This document shows positions 33,489 to 41,402 of a stretch of DNA of 64,000 nt, one piece after another. The stretch comes from Myxococcus fulvus (lineage in GTDB: Bacteria > Myxococcota > Myxococcia > Myxococcales > Myxococcaceae). Each line of letters opens with the position of its first letter. The stretch's first letter is position 1. Both the position numbers and the translations under genes were made by a program. Location of the stretch: contig NZ_FOIB01000009.1 in assembly GCF_900111765.1 (NCBI RefSeq), positions 372,001 to 436,000 on the forward strand. Reading direction: 5' to 3'. Under the pieces are notes generated by a model that saw only the letters and a program-made list of their open reading frames with translations, ran no database searches and was not told where the DNA came from.

Positions 33489-34469
33489 TCAACGACGTTC
33501 CCCACCGGACATTGCGCGGCCCTTGGGCCGCGAGGCACCGGGGACCCGTCGGGTCGCCTCCGCCACCACGTCCGGCCCGACATGGCAGGCAGGCAGGAGC
33601 GGACACCGCTCGCAGTTCTCCGGGAGCGGCCGGGCCGGACACGCGCCACTCATTCCATAGTGGCAGAGCGCGAAGTCGTAGCGGACGGGGTCGGCCGCAT
33701 CCAACGCCCGCAGCGACGCCGTCACCTCCTCCGCCGTCCGCCACGTCAGGTCCGTGCGACGCGTCAGGCCCAGGTGCCCGGCGATGCGGCCGATGTGCGT
33801 GTCCAACGGAATCAGCAGCGCGGACGCGGACACCCGCTTCCAGATGCCGAAGTCCACCGTGTCCGGTCCGCGCACCATCCACCGCAGGAACAGGTTCAAC
33901 CGCTTGGCCGCGCCCGGCCCCAACGGCGAGGGCAACAGGTGATGAAGCCCCCGCTCGGGCCCCATCGCCTCGCGCAGGGGCTCCATGGGGATGCGGCGCA
34001 GCGCGGTGGTGAAGGCGCTCAAGCCGCCGTGCAGCGAGCCCTCGGCTGTAAGTCCCCTCACGAACAGCGACTCCAGGCTGCCGTGCTCCCGCAGCGCCTG
34101 GCCCATACCGAGCAGCAGCACCGCCAGATCCGTGCCCACGTTGAAGCGGTACACGAAGCCCTTCAGCAGGGCCTTGGCGCCAGCGATGTCCAGCTTCCGC
34201 ACGAAGTCCGCGGGTGAAGGGCCCATCTGCTTCAGGAGCGAGTCCACCTTGGGACGGAACAGGTCCGCGCGCCCGTAGGCCAGACAGGCGGCGAGCAGCG
34301 CGGAGACCTCGATGTCGCGAGCGTCCTGGTAGCGGTGGGGGAACTCCACCGGGTCGAACCCGATGCGGGTCCGGGCATCCGTGGAGGCCAGCACGGCGTC
34401 GAGCCGGGGGCGCAGGTGCTGCACCGCCCGAGGGCTCAGGCCAGGGTGCGTCTTCGAGCGGCGTGTCAC
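33489..34469 (-). CDS. TIGR02757/DUF2400-family protein with a C-terminal four-cysteine cluster
   Basis: A 326-residue protein (365 if translation starts at 34586) of the TIGR02757 family, which belongs to the HhH-GPD/endonuclease III-like structural class. Helical body with YQDARDIEVSALLAACLAYG, LDTHIGRIAGHLGL and an RYDFALCHYGM segment. C-terminal cysteines in GACPARPLPENCERCP and LLPACH have spacing close to the Fe-S loop of Nth/MutY proteins (here C-x8-C-x2-C-x5-C). DNA-repair activity has not been shown for this family to my knowledge. The GTG at 34469 has GGGAG at good distance and begins the conserved part; the ATG at 34586 has no site. Confidence 0.72.
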   Translation of the reverse strand: MTRRSKTHPGLSPRAVQHLRPRLDAVLASTDARTRIGFDPVEFPHRYQDARDIEVSALLAACLAYGRADLFRPKVDSLLKQMGPSPADFVRKLDIAGAKALLKGFVYRFNVGTDLAVLLLGMGQALREHGSLESLFVRGLTAEGSLHGGLSAFTTALRRIPMEPLREAMGPERGLHHLLPSPLGPGAAKRLNLFLRWMVRGPDTVDFGIWKRVSASALLIPLDTHIGRIAGHLGLTRRTDLTWRTAEEVTASLRALDAADPVRYDFALCHYGMSGACPARPLPENCERCPLLPACHVGPDVVAEATRRVPGASRPKGRAMSGGERR

Positions 34470-34598
34470 GTCGGGGCTCCCAAATGATCCTGGAACGGCG
34501 GCCCGCCGCCCACGCTTCCCGAGCCCACTCAGGGCCCGGGAGTCCCGCGCCTCCTCCAGGGAATCGGAGAAGGCACGAGAGGGCATCCTACGACACGG

Positions 34599-36632
34599 CT
34601 ACGGGCTGACGGCGAACACGATGTCGTCGTGGTCGTCGTAGGCGCCCGCGTAGCACGGCTGGGCGCTGCCCTGCTTGCGGAAGCGCGCGCGCACGACCTG
34701 GTTGGTGCCCGCCGGCAGCGTGAAGGTGGCCGACAGCGTGTGCTGACCACCCGCCGGAGGGGCGAGCGTGGTGATCTTCGTCCACACCGGGCTGCTGGCG
34801 TTGGGCGCGTGGTACAGGTCCAGCTTGTCCGGGCGCGCGGCGAGGGCCCACACGGTGGCCTCGATGAGCACCGTCTCACCGGCGGCGAAGGGGTTGCCGC
34901 TCACGGTGGACACCTTGATGCGGTCATTCGACTCGTCGAAGTGGAAGGTGCCGTTGATGCCGTCCGCGCACGAGTTGTTGACGGTGTTGGGGCCGTTCGC
35001 CTCGGGCCCCAGGCTCGCGCGGCCGACGAGCAGCGTGGTGGAGTCGCACATGTTGGACACGTTCGCGCAGCGCGGGACGCGCAGCACCGGGTCAAAGATG
35101 GCGTTGCCGGAGGAATTGCTGGTCGTCACCGTGACGGGGGCGCTGTCGGCGGTGTTGCCGATGAGGTCATAGGCCCGGGCGACGACGGAGTGGCTGCCAT
35201 TGGCGATGACGGCGGTGTTCCAGGCGATGGAGTACGGGGACGTGGTGGCGGTGCCGACGACGGCGCCGTCCACCAGGAACTCCACGCGGCTGATGCCCTG
35301 GTTGTCCTGCGCGGTCGCGGAGGCGGTGACCGTGCCGGACACGGTGGTGCCCGTCGTCGGGGCGGTGAGGGCCACGGTGGGCGCCACGGGGTCGGACAGC
35401 GTGGCGGTGCCCTTCGCCAGTTCCACCATGTACGCGCCCGCGACCTTGGCGAACTTGAGCGCGTGGTTCGCGTTGTTGTTGCTCACCGCGAGGGTGTCAT
35501 TGGCGGTGTGGATGGTGCTGTTGTGCTGCCCCATCATCGCCTCGAACGGGATGGAGGCCGCGAAGCCCGCCGCGTTCCAGGACGCGTGGTCCGAGCAGCC
35601 GTAGCCACACGCCGAGGTGGCCTGCTGCACGCCGGCGACGTAGGTGGAGATCAGGCTGCCGATGAACGCGTTCTGCGCCGCGTTGGTGAAGTCCGTCATC
35701 AGCACGACGTCGGCCACGGAGCCCTTGTAGTTCGTCATGTCGAGCTGGAGGACACCGACGACCTTGTCGCCCTCGTTCTTGGCCTTGTCGGCGATCTCCT
35801 TGGAGCCGCGCAGGCCCACCTCCTCGGCGGCGTAGGCCATGAACTTCACCGTGCGCAGCGGCTGGTAGTTGGAGGCCATGGCCACGCGGATGACCTCGGA
35901 GAGCGTGGAGATGCCGGACGCGTTGTCATCCGCGCCGGGCGCCGCGGAGCCCGACAGGTTGGTGGAGTCCAGGTGGCCTCCCAGGACGACGATCTCCTCG
36001 TCCCCCGCCGGCACCTGCTGCGTGCCCTTGATGGTCAGGATGACGGACGGCTGCGCCCACAGGGCGTGGGTGAAGAGCTCCACGGTGACGTCGCCGCCGG
36101 TCTGCGCGCGCGCGCCGGCGTAGCCCGCCCACAGGTTCCGCACCCAGGTGGCGGCGGCCACGCCATGGGGAGACGTGTAGTAACGCGTGGGGAACTCCGT
36201 CGAGAGGTACTCGATGTTGCCGTGGATGTTCGCCGCGGCCATTCCGCCGATGAGCGTGTTGACCACCGGAGCCTTGTCCAGCGAGTACGTCACGGCCAGC
36301 GAGGGGGCCAGCGCGGGCGCACCTTCGACGGACAGCTCCGCGAGCGCGTCCGCCTCCGTCTCGTGGTAGAGGAAGCCGCCACAGCGCTTGAGCTTCTCGT
36401 GCATCACCTCGGAGACGAGGTCGATGCGAGACTCGGGCAGCTTCATCGCGACGACGTCGCCCTTGCGCCCCGCCAGCGCCGGAATCCGCTCTCCGGCGAC
36501 GATGAACGCGGCGTTCACCTCCGTGACGGCATCCGCGCCGAGGGTGATCCACACCTCGCGCTCCGGCGCCTTCGCGTACGCCGAGACACAGCCAAGCATC
36601 AACGCCAACGAACCCAGTCGTTTCATATGCAT
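34599..36632 (-). CDS. Secreted M28 aminopeptidase-like metallopeptidase with Ig-like and C-terminal domains
   Basis: A 677-residue exported protein. Signal peptide at about 1-20 (SAYA). The zinc-peptidase core is at about 200-420: GGHLDSTNLSGSAAPGADDNASGIS gives the metal His and bridging Asp, AAEEVGLRGSKE the catalytic and metal Glu pair, and CGYGCSDHASWNAAGFAAS the last ligands with a nearby disulfide pair. An Ig-like/Big_9 domain (about 440-520, VTASATAQDNQGISRVEFLVDG) and a C-terminal beta-domain rich in Cys follow. The length fits secreted M28 leucine aminopeptidases of Myxococcus type. ATG 36632 has GGAGGAG. Probably extracellular nutrition or predation. Confidence 0.88.
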   Translation of the reverse strand: MHMKRLGSLALMLGCVSAYAKAPEREVWITLGADAVTEVNAAFIVAGERIPALAGRKGDVVAMKLPESRIDLVSEVMHEKLKRCGGFLYHETEADALAELSVEGAPALAPSLAVTYSLDKAPVVNTLIGGMAAANIHGNIEYLSTEFPTRYYTSPHGVAAATWVRNLWAGYAGARAQTGGDVTVELFTHALWAQPSVILTIKGTQQVPAGDEEIVVLGGHLDSTNLSGSAAPGADDNASGISTLSEVIRVAMASNYQPLRTVKFMAYAAEEVGLRGSKEIADKAKNEGDKVVGVLQLDMTNYKGSVADVVLMTDFTNAAQNAFIGSLISTYVAGVQQATSACGYGCSDHASWNAAGFAASIPFEAMMGQHNSTIHTANDTLAVSNNNANHALKFAKVAGAYMVELAKGTATLSDPVAPTVALTAPTTGTTVSGTVTASATAQDNQGISRVEFLVDGAVVGTATTSPYSIAWNTAVIANGSHSVVARAYDLIGNTADSAPVTVTTSNSSGNAIFDPVLRVPRCANVSNMCDSTTLLVGRASLGPEANGPNTVNNSCADGINGTFHFDESNDRIKVSTVSGNPFAAGETVLIEATVWALAARPDKLDLYHAPNASSPVWTKITTLAPPAGGQHTLSATFTLPAGTNQVVRARFRKQGSAQPCYAGAYDDHDDIVFAVSP

Positions 36633-36783
36633 GGGGCTCCTCCTCTCCGGGAGGGTCAACTTTGAAGGGACGACCAACGGGACCTATTCGCGACAGAGCA
36701 GCGAATTCCGTATACTCTGCGTAAACATTTCCCGTGGGTCAATCCTCAAGGCCCCAGCTCTAAGGGAAAGCCGCAATAACTCT

Positions 36784-36805
36784 CGCGCGGTGAAAATCCC
36801 GCGCG
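36784..36805 (-). terminator. Hairpin downstream of the MoaB-like gene
   Basis: CGCGCGG (36784-36790) pairs with CCGCGCG (36799-36805), loop of 8 nt, immediately past the stop codon on the minus strand and followed by GAGTTATTG on that strand. A modest intrinsic terminator. Confidence 0.5.
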
Positions 36806-36809
36806 TTCG

Positions 36810-37580
36810 TTACCGGGTCAGCTCCCGTACGGCGTGGCCCAGCTCGGGGAGGATGAGCGCCTCCAGCGCGAGCTGCACGGCCCGCGGCGAGCCCGGCAGG
36901 GCGAAGATGATCATCCCCTGATACGTGCCCGCGGTCGCGCGCGACATCATGGCCGGGCTGCCAATCTGCTTGTACGAGAGCATGCGAAACAGCTCGCCGA
37001 AGCCTGGGAGCTCCTTCTCGAAGAGGCCTCGCAGCGTCTCCACCGTGGTGTCGCGTCGACCGATGCCGGTGCCCCCGGTGAAGAGGATGGCCCGGGCGCC
37101 CACCGACTGCGCCTCGGCCACCGCCTTCCGGATGGCCTCCGGGTCGTCCTTCACGACGACGTAGCCGGCGACGCCGTGGCCCGCGGACTCGAGACCCTCG
37201 CGCAGCACACGGCCGCTCGCGTCACGTGAGGCATCGCGGCTGTCGGAGCACGTCACCACGAAGGTGCTGACGTGCACGGGCGCACGCGACTTGTGCTCGT
37301 GCGAGACGCTTGCCGCACCGTGCTCGTGGCTGTCGCCGTGCTCGTGGCTGTGGCCGTGGTCATGCGAGTGGCCGTGGTCGTGCGAGTGCCCGTGGCCGTG
37401 GCCATGTGAGTGGCCGTGGTCATGCCCGGGGTCCTTCCCGTGCGCATGTGCGTGCTCGTGCTCATGGGCGTGTTCATGGGAATGCACCACGCCATCCTCA
37501 TGGGTGTGGGGATGTTCGTGACGGTGCTCGTGGCGATTCGAGGGCGGCGTGCCGCCGTGGTCATGGTCGTCGTGTGCCAT
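36810..37580 (-). CDS. MoaB/Mog-type molybdopterin protein with a long His-rich N-terminal extension
   Basis: A 256-residue protein. Residues about 101-256 are a MoaB/Mog-fold domain (VVTCSDSRDASRDASGRVL, FTGGTGIGRRDTTVETL, and the GSPAMMSRATAGTYQG and ALPGSPRAVQLALEAL blocks), normally the complete protein of about 170 residues. The first 96 residues are unusual: 36 are histidine, in HSHDHG-type hexapeptides and HEH triplets. Such regions bind Ni, Zn, Co or Cu in metallochaperones. MoaB acts in molybdopterin adenylylation, so a metal-buffering or metal-delivery fusion is possible. A Rieske gene lies upstream, 29 nt away, on the same strand. Confidence 0.85.
   Translation of the reverse strand: MAHDDHDHGGTPPSNRHEHRHEHPHTHEDGVVHSHEHAHEHEHAHAHGKDPGHDHGHSHGHGHGHSHDHGHSHDHGHSHEHGDSHEHGAASVSHEHKSRAPVHVSTFVVTCSDSRDASRDASGRVLREGLESAGHGVAGYVVVKDDPEAIRKAVAEAQSVGARAILFTGGTGIGRRDTTVETLRGLFEKELPGFGELFRMLSYKQIGSPAMMSRATAGTYQGMIIFALPGSPRAVQLALEALILPELGHAVRELTR
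37338..37424 (-). repeat. Degenerate 18-bp tandem repeat encoding His-rich hexapeptides
   Basis: The DNA for residues 53-81 of the MoaB-like protein is a run of related 18-bp units (GGCCGTGGTCATGCGAGT and variants on the plus strand), giving repeated H-S-H-D-H-G peptides. Repeats of this kind expand and contract easily between strains. Confidence 0.8.
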
Positions 37581-37609
37581 GAGGAGGTGACTCCGGTGCC
37601 GGGGGCACG

Positions 37610-37927
37610 TCAGGTGTTGTCGGGGAGCTCGACGACGAGGGCGCCGTCCTGGACCTCGACGCTCACTGTCGGTTGGTCGTCACAGACCCCGGGCGAGGTC
37701 TCGTTCTTCCCCGTGTCCATGTCGAAGCCGACCTCATGGCAGGGGCAGACCACCATGTTGTCCTCGATGCGTCCGCCCGACAGCAAACAGCCCGCGTGGT
37801 TGCACCAGTCATCAAGGCCCTTGTAACGGCCGTGAATCTTCGCGATGCAGACATTGCGCTTGCCGACTTCGTAGCCGCGCATTTCCCTCTCGGCGAAGTC
37901 CGCCGGTCCGAGCTTGATCTTCGTCAT
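37610..37927 (-). CDS. Rieske-type [2Fe-2S] ferredoxin domain protein
   Basis: A 105-residue single-domain Rieske protein. The ligand boxes are C-x-H in WCNHAGCLLSGG and C-x2-H in VVCPCHEVGFD; the extra cysteines just after the first box and between the ligands of the second box are those of the disulfide-linked Rieske pattern. No signal peptide, so cytoplasmic electron transfer, perhaps to an oxygenase or a reductase elsewhere. The gene starts divergently from PolX, 78 bp apart, and precedes the MoaB-like gene. Confidence 0.88.
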   Translation of the reverse strand: MTKIKLGPADFAEREMRGYEVGKRNVCIAKIHGRYKGLDDWCNHAGCLLSGGRIEDNMVVCPCHEVGFDMDTGKNETSPGVCDDQPTVSVEVQDGALVVELPDNT

Positions 37928-38005
37928 CGCCGCCCTTTTCCCACAACGAGAAGCAAGCTGCACCCCCGTTCCCCGGGCATTACCTTCTTCCAGGTGACCT
38001 CTGAC

Positions 38006-39748
38006 GTGACCCCGCCCATCGTCGACAAAGCCACCGTTGCCCAGGTCCTCCGGGACATCTCCCTGCTGCTCCAACTCCAGGGCGAGAACGGCTTCCGCTC
38101 CCGTGCCTACGACATGGGGGCCGACCGCATCCTCGGCCTCACCCAGGAGCTGGGGGCCCTCGTCGCCGAAGGCCGCCTGGAGAGCCTGCCGGGCATCGGC
38201 CCCGCGCTCGCCGAGAAGATCACCGAGCTGGTGACCACCGGACGGATGACCTACTTCGAGGAGCTGCGGGCGAAGTTCCCTCCCGGACTCCTGGAGCTGA
38301 TGAAGCTGCCCGACATCGGCCCGCGCAAGGTCGCGACCCTCTGGAAGGAGCTGGGCATCGGGAGCGTCGAGGAGCTGGAGCAGGCCTGCCGCGAGGGGCG
38401 CGTGAAGCAGCTCAAGGGCTTCGGCGAGAAGAGCCAGGCGAAGATCCTCGAGGGCATCACCCTGTACCGACGCGCTCGCGGAGAGCGGAAGCTCCTGGGC
38501 GACGTGCTCCCCATCGCGGAGGCGCTCCTGGCGCGCGTGCGAGCCTCCCCCGGGGTCATCCGCGCCAGCCTGGGCGGCAGCGTGCGCCGCCGCGCCGAGA
38601 CGGTGGCGGACGTGGACATCATCGCCTCCGCAGCGGAGGCCGGCCCCGTGCTGGACGCGCTCGCGACCTCGCCCGGCGTGGCCACCTTGATTGGCAAGGG
38701 CGACAGCAAGTGCTCCGTGCGCATGGAGGCCGGCGACCTCCAGGTGGACCTGCGCGTGCTCCCCGACGAGGACTTCGCCACCGCCCTGCACCACTTCACC
38801 GGCTCCAAGGCCCACCACATCCGCCTGCGCAACCTGGGCCACGAGCGCGGCATGAAGATCTCCGAGTGGGGCGTGCACCGCGACGACGGCACCAAGCTGC
38901 CCGTCGCGGACGAGGCCGCGCTCTACGCGCTGCTCGACATGCAGTTCGTCCCGCCGGAGCTGCGCGAGGACAACGGCGAGGTGGAGGCCGCGCGCGCGGG
39001 GAAGCTGCCCACGGACCTGGTGACGATGGAGGACCTGCAGGGCGCCGTGCACGCCCACTCCACCTGGTCCGACGGCCGCAACACGCTCGAGGAGATGGCG
39101 CTCGCGGCCAAGGCCCTGGGGCTGAAGTACCTCACGATTACAGAGCACAGCGAGGCGGCCATCTACGCGGGCGGCCTCAAGGTGGAGGCGCTGGAGCGCC
39201 AGTGGGAGGAGATCGACCGCGTCAACGCCGCCGTCCCCGGCGTGCGCCTGCTCAAGGGCATCGAGGTGGACATCCTCGAGTCCGGCGCGCTCGACTACGA
39301 CGACAAGGTGCTCGAGAAGCTGGAGGTGGTCATCGCCTCCATCCACGTGCGCCACTCCATGGACGAGGACCAGATGACGAAGCGGGTCCTCACCGCGCTG
39401 GACAACCCGCACCTGCACATCCTCGGGCACCCCACCGGCCGGCTGCTCCAGAGCCGCGAGCCCTATCCCCTGCGCATGGACGAGGTGCTCGAGCACGCCG
39501 CACGGCGCGGCGTCGCGGTGGAGATCAACGGCAAGCCCGCGCGGCTGGACATCAAGGCCGAGTATGTCCGCAAGGCCGTCCAGCTGGGCGTGAAGCTGGT
39601 GGTGAGCTGCGACGCGCACCGCCGCGAGGACCTGGCCAACCTGGCCTTCGGGGTCGCCACCGCCCGGCGGGGCTGGGCCCGCAAGCAGGACGTGCTCAAC
39701 ACCCAGAGCGCCGAACGCTTCCTCACCGCGCTGCGCGCCGGGCGGTGA
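38006..39748 (+). CDS. polX: Family X DNA polymerase with PHP domain (PolX)
   Basis: A 580-residue repair polymerase, matching bacterial PolX length (about 570-580). N-terminal 8-kDa-like HhH region (about 1-90), fingers/palm with GGSVRRRAETVADVDIIAS at about 190-208 giving the metal-binding aspartates, and QVDLRVLP nearby. A C-terminal PHP phosphoesterase domain (about 345-570) has HAHSTWSDGRN, ITEHSEAA, GIEVDIL, HILGHPTG and SCDAHR metal ligands. It fills short gaps and, through PHP, can remove 3' nucleotides. GTG at 38006 has AGGTGA at a good distance; an upstream GTG at 37994 is the alternative start. Confidence 0.92.
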   Translation: MTPPIVDKATVAQVLRDISLLLQLQGENGFRSRAYDMGADRILGLTQELGALVAEGRLESLPGIGPALAEKITELVTTGRMTYFEELRAKFPPGLLELMKLPDIGPRKVATLWKELGIGSVEELEQACREGRVKQLKGFGEKSQAKILEGITLYRRARGERKLLGDVLPIAEALLARVRASPGVIRASLGGSVRRRAETVADVDIIASAAEAGPVLDALATSPGVATLIGKGDSKCSVRMEAGDLQVDLRVLPDEDFATALHHFTGSKAHHIRLRNLGHERGMKISEWGVHRDDGTKLPVADEAALYALLDMQFVPPELREDNGEVEAARAGKLPTDLVTMEDLQGAVHAHSTWSDGRNTLEEMALAAKALGLKYLTITEHSEAAIYAGGLKVEALERQWEEIDRVNAAVPGVRLLKGIEVDILESGALDYDDKVLEKLEVVIASIHVRHSMDEDQMTKRVLTALDNPHLHILGHPTGRLLQSREPYPLRMDEVLEHAARRGVAVEINGKPARLDIKAEYVRKAVQLGVKLVVSCDAHRREDLANLAFGVATARRGWARKQDVLNTQSAERFLTALRAGR

Positions 39749-39767
39749 TAGGCTGCCTCGCGCGCCG

Positions 39768-40391
39768 ATGTCCCGCCTGTCCCCGCTCGTCCTCACACTG
39801 TGTCTCCTCGCCCTGCCCGCCCTCGCGGCGGACAAGGCGCGGCCCTCGCGCGCGGACCTCCAGCGCGTGCTGGAGCAGCACACCCGCTCCGTGGTGAAGG
39901 TCAGCGGCCCCCAGCGCACCGGCCATGGCGTCATCGTGGGCGCCGCGGGCCAGGTGCTCACCTCCGTGGAGCCCGTGGGCGAGGAGTATGTCGGCCTCCA
40001 GGTCGCCACCGTGGAGCACGCGGGCCAGGCCCTGCCCGCGCGTGTCCTGCTCGCCAACGTCGCGCTGAAGGTCGCCGTCGTCGCGGCGCCGGATGGCACC
40101 TACCCCGCGGTGGCGGTGCGGCTGCTCAAGGACGGCGACAGCCTGGAGGGACGCTGGGTGGTGGGCGTGGTGCCCGCGACCCGGAGTCGTCCCGCGAAGC
40201 CGGAGGCGGCCCAGGTCTCTCGCGCGCCGGCGCCCTTCTATGACGTGCCCCTCGCCCTTCCTCCCGGCAGCCCCGTGTTCGACGGGGACGGCAGGCTGGT
40301 GGCGGTGGTGGTGCAGCGCACCCGGCGCGGCTGCAGGGTGCTGCCCATGGGCGAGGTGAAGGTGACGCTCGCCTCCGCGGACGGACCATGA
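39768..40391 (+). CDS. Exported trypsin-like fold protein with degenerate catalytic triad
   Basis: A 207-residue exported protein (signal peptide about 1-20, ALPALAA). The rest follows an S1C/HtrA-like trypsin fold: VVKVSGPQRTGHGVIVGAAGQVLTSVEPV matches the first block of HtrA, but the catalytic His position carries no His. The Asp block (ALKVAVVAA) has no Asp. The Ser block GNSGGP is replaced by PPGSPVFDGDGRLVAVVV. It is therefore probably a binding protein rather than a protease. It overlaps the CPBP protease gene by 4 nt (ATGA), and from memory genes of this type accompany myxosortase MrtX, which I could not check here. Confidence 0.75.
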   Translation: MSRLSPLVLTLCLLALPALAADKARPSRADLQRVLEQHTRSVVKVSGPQRTGHGVIVGAAGQVLTSVEPVGEEYVGLQVATVEHAGQALPARVLLANVALKVAVVAAPDGTYPAVAVRLLKDGDSLEGRWVVGVVPATRSRPAKPEAAQVSRAPAPFYDVPLALPPGSPVFDGDGRLVAVVVQRTRRGCRVLPMGEVKVTLASADGP

Positions 40392-41116
40392 CCCAGCAGT
40401 CGGTGGCGACTCCCTGGCGCCCCAGCGCCGTGCAGGAAGCCGTGGGCCTGTGGGCCCTGGGCTTCGCGGGCATCATCGCCGCGTTCCTCGCCTTCGGCGG
40501 CACCAGCATCCCCAAGCTGGTGGCCACGGTGGGCTTCCTCTACCTGCCCCTCATCCCCATGCGCTGGCGGGACGAGGACTACCGCGACTACGGCCTGTCC
40601 GCCCGCGCGTGGCGCGAGGATCTGCTGCTGTTCCTCAAGGTCTCCGCGCTGGTGGGCCCGCTGTTCTTCCTCGCGTTCGCCGGGTTCGTGGAGCTGCTGC
40701 CCCACCTGCCCGAGTCGCTCGCGCGCCACCTCACGCCCCTGGGCGGCGAGGTCCACTTCCGCCTCCGGCTGCCGCCGCGCTTCGGCGAATGGGTGGTGGA
40801 TCAGCTCTTCGTCGTCGCGCTGCCCGAGGAGTTCTTCTACCGGGGCTATCTGCAGGCGCGCCTGCGCGACGCCTGGCCCCAGGGCCGCAAGTTCCTCGGC
40901 GCCCGGCTGGGGCCCGCCTTCTGGGTGACCGCCCTGCTCTTCGCCCTGGGCCACCTGGCCATCTTCCAGACCTGGCGGCTGTCGGTCTTCTTCCCCGCCC
41001 TGCTGTTCGGCTGGATGCGCGAGCGCACCGGCACCGTCGTCGGCGCCGCCCTCTTCCACGCCGCCTGCAACCTCTTCGTGCGCGTGCTCGAGGCGTCCTT
41101 CTTCGGCGGACCCTGA
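40388..41116 (+). CDS. mrtX: CPBP-family intramembrane glutamic protease, candidate myxosortase
   Basis: A 242-residue multi-pass membrane protease of the CPBP/Rce1 family. The core motifs are E147-E148-x-x-x-R152 (PEEFFYRGYL), F185-x-x-x-H189 (FALGH) and H224-x-x-x-N228 (HAACN), all intact. The myxobacterial context, the adjacent trypsin-like partner, and the presence in this window of a MYXO-CTERM protease fit MrtX, the predicted enzyme that cleaves MYXO-CTERM proteins near their Cys and attaches them to the cell surface. That assignment is by family logic, not proven here; other CPBP proteins do other jobs. Confidence 0.7.
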   Translation: MTQQSVATPWRPSAVQEAVGLWALGFAGIIAAFLAFGGTSIPKLVATVGFLYLPLIPMRWRDEDYRDYGLSARAWREDLLLFLKVSALVGPLFFLAFAGFVELLPHLPESLARHLTPLGGEVHFRLRLPPRFGEWVVDQLFVVALPEEFFYRGYLQARLRDAWPQGRKFLGARLGPAFWVTALLFALGHLAIFQTWRLSVFFPALLFGWMRERTGTVVGAALFHAACNLFVRVLEASFFGGP

Positions 41117-41402
41117 TCCACCCCAAGCCCCGGAAGAGCCCCTTTCCATGCCGGTGAGGCTGGAAAAATCCTGGGATAATTCACGGTTAATTCGGCTTCG
41201 CGGGCCGGAATCCGCCTGGGGCGGCTCATACCCCCGGAGTCGCGGGAAGCACTCCGTGTCCTCAAAACCGCTTGGAAACACTGAAACACGGGCTGAAACA
41301 AGCCGATAAACCCGAAATGGCGCGTCGCAGCAGGGTGGGCGGCAACTCCGTGTGACGTGGGTGCGACAATTCTCGCATCCCCCGCTGTGAATGAGCTTTG
41401 AA
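41117..41402 (+). promoter_or_regulatory. Promoter region of the M4 peptidase (286 bp)
   Basis: Less GC-rich than its surroundings, with short A/T runs (GGAAAAATCC, GATAATTCACGGTTAATTC) and three GAAACA motifs, the last two within CTGAAACA, between about 41273 and 41300. No clear hairpin terminator for the upstream gene. Likely carries the promoter and operator of the peptidase; no boxes are assigned. Confidence 0.4.

Noticed and set aside
34629..36665. 678-codon plus-strand frame opposite the M28 peptidase
   Set aside because: Low-complexity Gly/Val/Arg/His text; the peptidase on the other strand has a signal peptide and catalytic motifs.
37264..37540. CRISPR-like array in the 18-bp repeats
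   Set aside because: The repeats are contiguous with no spacers, remain in frame and encode His-rich hexapeptides.
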